DNA from: Lachnospiraceae bacterium UBA4380
GTDB taxonomy: Bacteria; Bacillota; Clostridia; Lachnospirales; Lachnospiraceae
Assembly: GCA_002390025.1 (NCBI GenBank)
Contig: DGRU01000150.1
Coordinates: forward strand, 1-32,899
Direction of reading: 5' to 3'
Length of the DNA stretch: 32,899 bases
Both the position numbers and the translations under genes were made by a program. Shown here piece by piece: positions 23,549 to 30,501 of the stretch (position 1 is its first letter; every line of letters starts with the position of its first letter). Under the pieces are notes generated by a model. That model searched no databases, was not told where the DNA came from, and was given only the letters and a program-made list of their open reading frames with translations.

Positions 23549-26485
23549 ATGAAAACTCCTATCGATTTCGGAAAAGATTTTTTATATAAATTGTATGATC
23601 AGAGAGATGCGGACGCCTGTCAGAAGATGCTGGCAGGAGATCTGGTCTGGATCACACCGGAGAGCATGCACCATTTCCTCTCGGAGGGGGCGGTTCTGAA
23701 GTATCTTCGCAAGCAGGTGAACAAAGAGACGGAATCCCGCTATGTGGATCTGATCTCGATCAAGAGTTCTCCGAGCGCAGATAATATCATGACAGTGGCC
23801 TACGAGATCAATCTCGTATCAAGGGAAGAGGACAGGCCGCTCTATCTGCGGTGTTCCATGGTGATCTGCCGGCGGAGCAGGCGTCTTGAGATCACTTTTT
23901 TACATTTCTCCAAAAAATCCGAGCGCGACAGCTCTGAGCAGCTCCGCGCTTTTATCGCGAACCTTCCCTGCGGGGTCATGATCCTGGCATGTCTGGACGG
24001 ACGCCGGGAGGAGGCGATTTTTTATAATGAGTATTTTGCCGGCCGGCTTCGCTACAAGCAGGATGAATTCGCACGCGCCATGGCCCAGAATCCTTTCTTC
24101 ATGGCCTCTGAGGAAGACCGCGAACGCATTCATGAAGAAATTGCGGAGGCCCGCAAAAACGGAGGAAGCATCACGGCAAATCTCCGCTTTTACCGCCGGG
24201 ACGGCAACAGTTTTTATTACAGAATGAAGGGGGCGCCGGCCTATCAGGCGGACGGCGGCACCGTCTATTACTGCGTCTTTCAGGAGACCACCGGATTCCA
24301 GATGACGACCGACCGGCTGCAGAGCCGCCTGGATACGGCCACTGAGATCCTGCGCCAGATACCGGAAGCTCTCTGCGGAATTGAATACCCTCCGCAGACC
24401 ATGGCGGAGAGGGCACTAAAGGCGTTAGAGGCAGACCCCGCACCGGCTGCAGAGAAAACGGAGAATGCTGCGGAGGATATGGGGAAAACCATTCCGGTGC
24501 CTGCCGGCAGGGCCAAAGCGGCACTGTCCGCAGGGGATGACGGGGATGTCCGGATCTATCGCGGCAAAGCAAGCTCACCCGAGGCGCAGGCTGCCGGGGC
24601 GCAGGCCCACGGCACTGCCAAAATCACAAAGGCCGGGCCCAGAGTCTTTTTTACCAGCAAAAACATTCCATCCATGTTCGGCGTCTCCAACAGCGTCTAT
24701 ATGAAAAATATACTGGCGGATCCCTTCTACGGACTGGAGATCACCAGCATCACCCGCGACCGTCTCATGTCCTCTCTGATCCTGAATCCGGATAAGACGG
24801 CGACTGCAAAGGCCGTCTCCTGCGGGATCTTCCGCATCAGGAGGCCTGACCAGGCGGAAGATAAGTCGATCCGCGTGGAACTGATGGTCAGGCGCGTCAG
24901 GGACAAAGACGGCACCATGCGCCTGTACCTCTTCTATTTTGACCGCGAAGCGGCCCAGCAGGACATGGAGAGCCGGGTCGACAAGGCCATGAAAATGGGG
25001 CGCGCCGGCAAGGAACAGCTCCGCAGCGATCTGCGCAAGGCAAAGGAAACTGCCGCCCGCAGACAGAGCGAACTGACCGCAGCCATGAAGGAGGCGGAAA
25101 AGAAGTACACAGAGGATCTGACCCGTATTGAGAACAGTCTCACGGAGGAAAAGAAGCGTTCTGTCCTGATGAGCCGGCAGCTGGAGGAATCCAGGACGGC
25201 CCAGAGACAGATCGCCCAGGAGCGCGAACGGATCGAGGAAGATGCCTCCCGCAGGATCCGCAATCACGAGGCGCGGGCCCAGAGACAGGTCAGGGAGGCC
25301 TGCACCGCCCGCGATCTGCTCGAGGAGCAGCTTCGGGAGGCCCAGGAGCGCAGCCGTGAGCTCGAACAGCAGCTGCAGAAGGAAAAATCCCGCCGCATTC
25401 TCCTGGAAGAACAGTACAGACAGCTTCAGGAGCAGAATGAGGAGCTGCTCAGGGAAGACAAGGACTCCCTCTTTGCTGTTCCCGTCAAGATCACAGACAG
25501 CCCCGGCGCCGCAGTGATGGCGGGTGCCGGCCTGCAGTCCGGCATGCCGGCACTGACAGCAGGTCCCGCGTCTGCAGCCCCTCTGCTCCAGCCCGGAGCC
25601 GGTTCGGGAGTATCCGGTGCCATAAAGTCCCCTGCTCCTGCACATGCCCCGGAAGGGAAGAAATTTTCCCCGCCTGCAAAGACTGCCCAAGCCGCAAAGC
25701 CCCCGGCAGCCGCACAGGCTGCTGCCCCGGTCTCCCGCAAAGGGGACTGGATGACGCAGTCGCAGCCGCTGACGGTGTTTTCCTCCATGGACGGGTCCTC
25801 CTCAAAGGACAGCTTATCCTCCATGGACAGATCCTCCTCAAAGGACAGATTCTCTTCCATGGACAGATTCTCCTCCATGGACAGTTTTTCCTCCATGGAT
25901 TCCGAGACAGATTCCGGCAGTGCCTTCGGGGACAGGGAATCCGATTTTACCGGGGAAGAGAAGAGTGATCCCGGCAGGAAGGGGGCTGAGAAGACAGCCC
26001 TGAGGCAGGAATCGTTCTCCCCGGAAAAGCTCCTCAGGGATATTATGATCCACGAGGAAAATTCGAATTCGGACAAACAGATCAATCTGCGTCTCCTGAT
26101 CGATAACCGGCTTCCCGCCTCTGTGATCGGCTTTGCCTCTCTTCTGGAGAGCGCGCTCTGTGAGATCATTGAAAATGCGATCAGCCGTGTAGGGCCGGGC
26201 GGAATCATAAGCGTCTACTGCCGTGCAGACCGCCCCTCCGGGGGACTTGTCAATCTCTATTTCAGGATCGATGATAACGGGACCGAAATCCCGGCCGGCA
26301 GGATCCAGCCGGTATTCGCCGGCGGACAGACCCCCGATGAGGCGGGTCCGATGGGAACAGGGTTTTACGCGGCAGAGGAAGCTGCTGCGCTCATGGGAGG
26401 CAGTCTGAACGTCAGCAGCAGCTCCGGCAAAACCAGGTTCTTGCTGACGGCCGCCGTCCGGGTGCAGCAGGCATCCAGGCGGTAA
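23549..26485 (+). CDS. NTF2-like / PAS / coiled-coil / HATPase multidomain protein
   Basis: A 978-residue soluble sensor-like protein without membrane helices. In order: an NTF2/SnoaL-like domain (about 6-125), a PAS domain (about 135-250, GVMILACLDGRREEAIFYNEYF), a second divergent PAS-like segment (about 365-470), a long charged coiled coil (475-645), an Ala/Pro-rich linker, a Ser/Asp repeat (744-784) and a histidine-kinase-type ATPase domain (about 840-978). The ATPase has an N box (EIIENAISR, about 872), a G1 box (DDNG, about 908) and a G2 box (GTGFYAAEEAAALMGG, about 936). No HisKA or other phosphoacceptor helix with a conserved His is evident, and no response regulator is adjacent. It could act on a partner or be a regulatory ATP-binding protein. 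Confidence 0.72.
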   Translation: MKTPIDFGKDFLYKLYDQRDADACQKMLAGDLVWITPESMHHFLSEGAVLKYLRKQVNKETESRYVDLISIKSSPSADNIMTVAYEINLVSREEDRPLYLRCSMVICRRSRRLEITFLHFSKKSERDSSEQLRAFIANLPCGVMILACLDGRREEAIFYNEYFAGRLRYKQDEFARAMAQNPFFMASEEDRERIHEEIAEARKNGGSITANLRFYRRDGNSFYYRMKGAPAYQADGGTVYYCVFQETTGFQMTTDRLQSRLDTATEILRQIPEALCGIEYPPQTMAERALKALEADPAPAAEKTENAAEDMGKTIPVPAGRAKAALSAGDDGDVRIYRGKASSPEAQAAGAQAHGTAKITKAGPRVFFTSKNIPSMFGVSNSVYMKNILADPFYGLEITSITRDRLMSSLILNPDKTATAKAVSCGIFRIRRPDQAEDKSIRVELMVRRVRDKDGTMRLYLFYFDREAAQQDMESRVDKAMKMGRAGKEQLRSDLRKAKETAARRQSELTAAMKEAEKKYTEDLTRIENSLTEEKKRSVLMSRQLEESRTAQRQIAQERERIEEDASRRIRNHEARAQRQVREACTARDLLEEQLREAQERSRELEQQLQKEKSRRILLEEQYRQLQEQNEELLREDKDSLFAVPVKITDSPGAAVMAGAGLQSGMPALTAGPASAAPLLQPGAGSGVSGAIKSPAPAHAPEGKKFSPPAKTAQAAKPPAAAQAAAPVSRKGDWMTQSQPLTVFSSMDGSSSKDSLSSMDRSSSKDRFSSMDRFSSMDSFSSMDSETDSGSAFGDRESDFTGEEKSDPGRKGAEKTALRQESFSPEKLLRDIMIHEENSNSDKQINLRLLIDNRLPASVIGFASLLESALCEIIENAISRVGPGGIISVYCRADRPSGGLVNLYFRIDDNGTEIPAGRIQPVFAGGQTPDEAGPMGTGFYAAEEAAALMGGSLNVSSSSGKTRFLLTAAVRVQQASRR
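25779..25899 (+). repeat. In-frame Ser-Met-Asp repeat
   Basis: The unit TCCTCCATGGACA and its variant TCCTCAAAGGACA recur about seven times at 15-18-base spacing. They encode a run of S-S-M-D and S-S-K-D units (residues about 744-784) joining the linker to the ATPase domain. Confidence 0.8.
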
Positions 26486-26558
26486 ATCTAATCAACTAAT
26501 CTGCTCAATCAGCTATAGAAGAAAGGACAGCGCAGTACAGCGCGCAGGTTACAGTGCA

Positions 26559-27572
26559 ATGAAAGATACCCCGAAGGAAGAGAAAAAACAGACAGGCAGA
26601 TCAACATTCGGCGAGGGTCTTCGCAAGGCGGCAGGCCTGACATTATTGACAGGCGTCTGTGCGGGCACAGGCATTGTCCTCGGAGCAGCAGCCCATTTCT
26701 ACAAATACAGCCTGACACCGAAAAAGCACGATCCCCGTCTTGATTCGGATCCCTCCGAAAAGGAATACGCGGCCGGCCGCAAGTGGGTCAAAACACATCC
26801 TCTGCGCGAGGATATCTATATCCGCAGCGATGACGGCCTGCATCTGCACGCCCATTATATTCCCGCAGAGCGGGGAGATTCCGCGGAGCACCGCTATGCG
26901 GTCTGCGTGCACGGATACGCAAATGCCGCTGACAGTATGGGGCTGTACGCCTCCGTCTACCGCGACCGCTACGGAATGAACGTCCTTCTGCCGGATCTTC
27001 GCGGACACGGCCGCAGCGACGGCGTATATGTGGGCATGGGATATGATGAGAGCCGGGACCTTCTGCGCTGGATCGACTGGATCCTGGAAAAAGACCCCTC
27101 GGCAAAGATCATCCTCCACGGCATTTCCATGGGCGCAGCCACTGTCCTGATGACAACGGGCTGCCGCCTGCCGAAACAGGTGGCGGCGGCTGTTTCCGAC
27201 TCCGCCTATACGTCTGCCGTGGATGTGTTCACCTACGTTTATAAAAAGCTGGATGAGGCGGTGATTCCCGCGCCCCTTATGATGGAAGCGGTGCGCGCGA
27301 TCGCCCTTGTCCGCGCCGGCTATGATATCGCCAAAGTCAGGCCTGTCGAGGCAGTGGCGCGTTCTCAGACGCCGACCCTCTTCATCCACGGACAGGCCGA
27401 TACCTTTGTGCCGCCGGAAATGATGCCGGCTCTCTACAAGGCGGCCTCCTGCCCCAAGGCTTTCCAGTGGTTCCCCGAGGCAGACCATGTGCAGTCCGTC
27501 AATGTCGACCCCGAGACCTACTGGGCACGTATAGAGCGCTTTCTGCATGCCCAGGAGATTGCCCTGATGTAA
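26559..27572 (+). CDS. Alpha/beta hydrolase, membrane-anchored
   Basis: A 337-residue serine hydrolase of the BAAT/peptidase S9-like group. One N-terminal hydrophobic segment (about 23-45) anchors it or serves as an uncleaved signal. The oxyanion motif HGYANAAD is at 118, the nucleophile elbow GISMGA has S190, and the acid and base are D281 (HGQADTFVP) and H310 (ADHVQSV). Similar proteins with the HG-Y-x-N start are common in Firmicutes and their substrates are unknown. A weak CAGGTTA precedes the ATG. It starts 73 bases after the multidomain ATPase gene and could be co-transcribed. Confidence 0.88.
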   Translation: MKDTPKEEKKQTGRSTFGEGLRKAAGLTLLTGVCAGTGIVLGAAAHFYKYSLTPKKHDPRLDSDPSEKEYAAGRKWVKTHPLREDIYIRSDDGLHLHAHYIPAERGDSAEHRYAVCVHGYANAADSMGLYASVYRDRYGMNVLLPDLRGHGRSDGVYVGMGYDESRDLLRWIDWILEKDPSAKIILHGISMGAATVLMTTGCRLPKQVAAAVSDSAYTSAVDVFTYVYKKLDEAVIPAPLMMEAVRAIALVRAGYDIAKVRPVEAVARSQTPTLFIHGQADTFVPPEMMPALYKAASCPKAFQWFPEADHVQSVNVDPETYWARIERFLHAQEIALM

Positions 27573-27649
27573 GTGCCGGGTGCAGCCTCTGAATGCCGGA
27601 AGGCCCGGGTGAGTGCCGGGAGCATGCTTTAAATGCTTAAATGCCGGAA
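27572..27649 (+). repeat. Duplicated unit with TGCCGG motifs
   Basis: AGTGCCGGG ... AATGCCGGAA occurs twice, at 27572-27601 and 27612-27649, with different interiors. Further TGCCGG or TACCGG copies lie at about 27669 and 27683. The unit starts over the hydrolase stop codon. Confidence 0.45.
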
Positions 27650-27696
27650 AATAAAAGTACAGGGGAGTTGCCGGCAATAAATACCGGAAGACACAG

Positions 27697-27732
27697 ACAA
27701 GCCCCCGCGGTCATCGCGGGGGCTTGTTTTTT
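27697..27732 (+). terminator. Terminator after the hydrolase gene
   Basis: ACAAGCCCCCGCG (27697-27709) pairs with CGCGGGGGCTTGT (27715-27727) over a GTCAT loop and is followed by T residues: a strong Rho-independent terminator. Confidence 0.94.
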
Positions 27733-27753
27733 GACTGTACCGGACGCGGCACA

Positions 27754-27782
27754 GTTCCTGTCGGAGACGATCCGGCAGGAAC
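27754..27782. repeat. Inverted repeat downstream of the NYN gene
   Basis: GTTCCTGTCGGA and TCCGGCAGGAAC form a 12-bp stem with one wobble over a GACGA loop. No T-run follows on either strand. A weaker minus-strand hairpin with six T residues lies closer to the NYN stop, around 27794-27817. Confidence 0.45.
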
Positions 27783-27815
27783 ATAGGGGGCGAAAAAACG
27801 CTGCCGGGGGCTGTT

Positions 27816-28991
27816 TTAGTCTTTTCGGAGCATCACATGCCGGCCGTTCACCTGCACGGAGGGGATCATGCGGTTGAGATAGACCGAGAAGCGGGTCACA
27901 CCGCTCTTGCGGATGGTGGCATCCAGTTTGTCGTTCATCTCCTCCAGTTCTTTTTTCAGAGTCGTAATATAGATATCATCTGTGTGATGGCTTTCGAAGA
28001 TCTTCAGGATCTGGCTCTCGATGTCGGAATCGGGGGAACTGCTCAGAGAGACCCATACGGCGCTGTCGCGGTTTTCGACAGAGAGCGAGGGGAAATCCTT
28101 GAGGAACTCGGACAGTTTGCTGTAGTGATAATTGCGGATATCAAAATCCGGAAAGATTTTGACAAGGCGGGAGCCAATCTCGCCCAGGCCCGTCTCCTTG
28201 CCCTCCGCATTGTTGTCCTCGATCATTTTGACGATCGTTGCCTCAATGGTCTCGGGAGGAGTAAAGAGCTGCTCGTCGCTGACAGTCTCCTGGTCCATGC
28301 CGTACCCGCTGGAGCCGTCATAGACATAGGGATCTCCGCTGCCGCTGCCGGAATAGGAAGAGGTTTTCCGCTTCCTGCTGCCGGAATCGCCTCCGCTGCC
28401 TTTGCCGGCATAGGCCGCACTGCCTGTAGTGTCGGAGAAGGCGGTGTTTCCATAATAGCCTGCAGGGACCGGAAGCTGGGCTCCGGTATTTTTTTTGCGG
28501 GAACTGCGGGAGCGCTTGCCGGCCACGGTCACGACATCGTCGTCTGTATCGCTCTCACCTTCGTTGATGACTTCGAGGAAAATAAAACGCTCACAGGAGA
28601 CGCGGAAGGACTCAGGGGTCTTTCTCTCCCCCATTCCTATGACGACTTTGCCAGCCTCGCGCAGGCGGGTGGCAAGCTTGTTGAAGTCACCGTCGCTGGA
28701 GACGATGCAGAAACCCTGCACATCTCCTGTATACAGAATATCCATGGCATCAATGATCAGGCCGATGTCGGAGGCATTCTTGCCCGGTGTGTTGTTGGGC
28801 TGCATCACCGGCGTCAGAGAATAGCCGGACGCCCTGCTCAGCCATGAATGGAGGCGGTCCTGCGACCAGTCCCCGTACATCCTGCGGACCGTGATCTTGC
28901 CGAACTTGGACAGCTCGCTCAGGATTCCCGGTATATATTTTGAACTGACGTTGTCCGCGTCAATCAGCATTGCGATATTGATATCATCCAT
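27816..28991 (-). CDS. NYN-domain nuclease-like protein with LOTUS domain
   Basis: A 391-residue soluble protein. The N-terminal NYN (PIN-like, LabA/DUF88) domain spans about 4-140. It has acidic residues D11 and D13 (LIDADN), D75 and D81 (SDIGLIIDAMD), and D100 and D102 (SSDGDFNKL), the usual metal-binding set. A Ser/Gly/Lys-rich linker of about 100 residues follows. Next comes an OST-HTH/LOTUS-like domain (246-317, IFPDFDIRNYHYSKLSEFLKD) and a second winged-helix-like segment (322-391). This layout is known in bacterial NYN-LOTUS proteins, where LOTUS binds RNA, notably G-rich RNA. RNA cleavage is therefore likely but the target is unknown. AAAGGA precedes the ATG by about ten bases. Confidence 0.88.
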   Translation of the reverse strand: MDDINIAMLIDADNVSSKYIPGILSELSKFGKITVRRMYGDWSQDRLHSWLSRASGYSLTPVMQPNNTPGKNASDIGLIIDAMDILYTGDVQGFCIVSSDGDFNKLATRLREAGKVVIGMGERKTPESFRVSCERFIFLEVINEGESDTDDDVVTVAGKRSRSSRKKNTGAQLPVPAGYYGNTAFSDTTGSAAYAGKGSGGDSGSRKRKTSSYSGSGSGDPYVYDGSSGYGMDQETVSDEQLFTPPETIEATIVKMIEDNNAEGKETGLGEIGSRLVKIFPDFDIRNYHYSKLSEFLKDFPSLSVENRDSAVWVSLSSSPDSDIESQILKIFESHHTDDIYITTLKKELEEMNDKLDATIRKSGVTRFSVYLNRMIPSVQVNGRHVMLRKD

Positions 28992-29154
28992 TTTTTCAGA
29001 TTCCTTTCAGCCTCAGTGCGTTTGCAAAGGCTGCGCCCGGGGCCTGCATCCGGCTCTGCGCGGGCGCGCACTTCACTCTGCCATCATCTTATCATTTTTG
29101 GAAAGCGGTTACAATCTGTGCAGAAACCCGAGCAGGATTCCTGATCTCCTGTTG

Positions 29155-29183
29155 TTGAAAAATATACGCTTTAAAGGTATGAT
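29155..29183 (+). promoter_or_regulatory. Promoter of mrp
   Basis: TTGAAA (29155-29160) and TATGAT (29178-29183), each five of six consensus matches, are 17 bases apart. The resulting transcript has a leader of about 210 bases. Confidence 0.7.
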
Positions 29184-29209
29184 TAAAAGGCTGTGCGGCG
29201 ATGTTTGTT

Positions 29210-29298
29210 CTTCATCCCGCAATACCCGTGACTTCAGTCCCGGGATCCGCGCGCAGGCAGGGATATTCGCTTCATCGCGCAATACTGATGACTGCAGT
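29210..29298 (+). repeat. Pair of 29-base direct repeats, 60-base period
   Basis: The stretches at 29210-29238 and 29270-29298 share 24 of 29 bases (CTTCATC, CGCAATAC, TGACT, CAGTC). Each contains a small palindrome (GACTTCAGTC, GACTGCAGTC) able to form a hairpin. Confidence 0.7.
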
Positions 29299-29314
29299 CG
29301 TGAATACCCGCCCC

Positions 29315-29375
29315 GTACATCGGACGACAATCATTCCGCACATCGGAAGACGGTCATTTTGTGCATCGGACGGTT
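29315..29375 (+). repeat. Three 23-base tandem repeats
   Basis: Units begin at 29315, 29338 and 29361 (GTACATCGGACGAC, GCACATCGGAAGAC, GTGCATCGGACGG). The first two run a full 23 bases including TCATT; the third decays after 15 bases, just before the ribosome binding site. Confidence 0.7.
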
Positions 29376-29403
29376 AAAATACGGAAAGGAGTTTTTAGGT
29401 ACA

Positions 29404-30222
29404 ATGAGTAACGAAAATACCCCAAAGGCGAACACAGGAAAAATGGCTCCTCCCCAGCCCAATTTCAAGGTTGATCCCAATCCGGGCACGCGTGTAAAAA
29501 AGATGATCGCGGTCGTCAGCGGCAAGGGCGGTGTCGGCAAATCCTCTGTCACGGCAATGAGCGCCCTCTGGGCCAGCCGCCAGGGCCATTCCGTCGGAAT
29601 CCTGGACGCGGATATCACCGGCCCCAGCATTCCCAGAATGTTCGGCGTGACCCCCTATGACCTGAGTGCCAACGAGACAACCATCTTCCCCGCGACCTCC
29701 ATCACCGGAATCAAGGTCATGTCCATGAACCTTCTGATGGAGAATGAAGAGCAGCCCGTCATCTGGAGAAGTCCTGTGATCACCGGCGCGCTCAAGCAGT
29801 TCTGGACCGATGTCGCGTGGGGCGATATTGACTACATGTTTGTCGACATGCCTCCGGGAACCGGCGACGTTCCGCTGACAGTCTTCCAGTCCCTGCCCGT
29901 GGACGGCATCCTGATCGTCACAACTCCGCAGGACCTGGTCAGCATGATCGTCAATAAGGCCGTCGGCATGGCCAAAATGATGGATGTCCCGATCCTGGGC
30001 GTCATTGAAAACATGAGCTACATCAAATGTCCTCACTGCGGTGAAGAGATCTACATGTTCGGCAAAAGCCACGTTGAGGAGACTGCCGCAAAGGAAGGTC
30101 TCCCTGTAGTTGCCCGCATTCCGATCGATGCCGCCATGACAGCGGCCTGTGACACAGGCAAGATCGAGTATTACTCCGGAGATTTCATGAACGGCCTCGC
30201 GGATGTACTTCCGAAAATCTGA
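29404..30222 (+). CDS. mrp: Mrp/NBP35 family iron-sulfur carrier ATPase
   Basis: A 272-residue P-loop ATPase that assembles or delivers Fe-S clusters in the cytoplasm. The deviant Walker A GKGGVGKSS is at 40-48, DADITGPSIPRMFG at 68-81 and the switch DMPPGTGDVPL follows. The C-terminal cluster-binding C209-x2-C212 is in YIKCPHCGEEIYMFG. The short N-terminus has no cysteine cluster and no MIP18 domain, both seen in other family members. GGAG lies 12 bases upstream of the ATG, a long spacing. It is transcribed alone, bounded by a terminator downstream. Confidence 0.94.
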   Translation: MSNENTPKANTGKMAPPQPNFKVDPNPGTRVKKMIAVVSGKGGVGKSSVTAMSALWASRQGHSVGILDADITGPSIPRMFGVTPYDLSANETTIFPATSITGIKVMSMNLLMENEEQPVIWRSPVITGALKQFWTDVAWGDIDYMFVDMPPGTGDVPLTVFQSLPVDGILIVTTPQDLVSMIVNKAVGMAKMMDVPILGVIENMSYIKCPHCGEEIYMFGKSHVEETAAKEGLPVVARIPIDAAMTAACDTGKIEYYSGDFMNGLADVLPKI

Positions 30223-30294
30223 ATGATTTTCGGCTGTTCCAAACCGGGGACTTTGAGCATCCGCAGCTGATTTACTGACAAAAGACAACACAAG

Positions 30295-30336
30295 AGAAGC
30301 CCGGCATTGCAACCAACAAGGCCTGGCTTCTTTATT
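30295..30336 (+). terminator. Terminator after mrp
   Basis: AGAAGCC-C-GG (from 30295) pairs with CC-T-GGCTTCT (ending 30331), one mismatch, followed by TTATTT. The loop of about 15 bases is rather large. Confidence 0.7.
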
Positions 30337-30450
30337 TAGCATTTTGACATATCTGCGGCACATTCCTGCATTGAAAAAGAAGCGTCTATCATTGAGAATG
30401 TCTTTAAATTGGAACAACAACCGGCGCATTCTCGTGACTTCATAACAGTC

Positions 30451-30466
30451 GTGTGAGACTTCACAC
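30451..30466 (+). promoter_or_regulatory. Palindrome before the alpha-galactosidase gene
   Basis: GTGTGA-GACT-TCACAC is a perfect inverted repeat 36 bases before the ATG, downstream of candidate -35 boxes (TTGACA at 30344, TTGAAA at 30371). It may be an operator or a leader hairpin. Confidence 0.4.
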
Positions 30467-30501
30467 AGTATCAGAAATAAATTGAGGGGAAAACAGATAA
30501 A

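Larger units (their letters stand above)
28992..29403 (+). other. Non-coding region between NYN and mrp, with leader repeats
   Basis: These 412 bases separate two divergent genes. They hold the mrp promoter (29155-29183), a 29-base direct repeat 60 bases apart, and three 23-base tandem repeats. The frame of mrp stays open through here, but the 23-base period is not a multiple of three and the better ribosome binding site sits just before 29404. I therefore read it as leader RNA, not protein. Confidence 0.6.

Noticed and set aside
27641..27877. Small plus-strand frame across the hydrolase terminator
   Set aside because: It runs through a strong terminator hairpin and into the end of the opposing NYN gene.
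29210..29375. CRISPR array
   Set aside because: Only two or three imperfect repeats, tandem or with one 31-base spacer, no cas genes and no repeat identity.
28891..29403. Upstream in-frame extension of mrp
   Set aside because: It overlaps the NYN gene, contains the promoter and 23-base repeats that are not multiples of three, and would add residues absent from the Mrp family.
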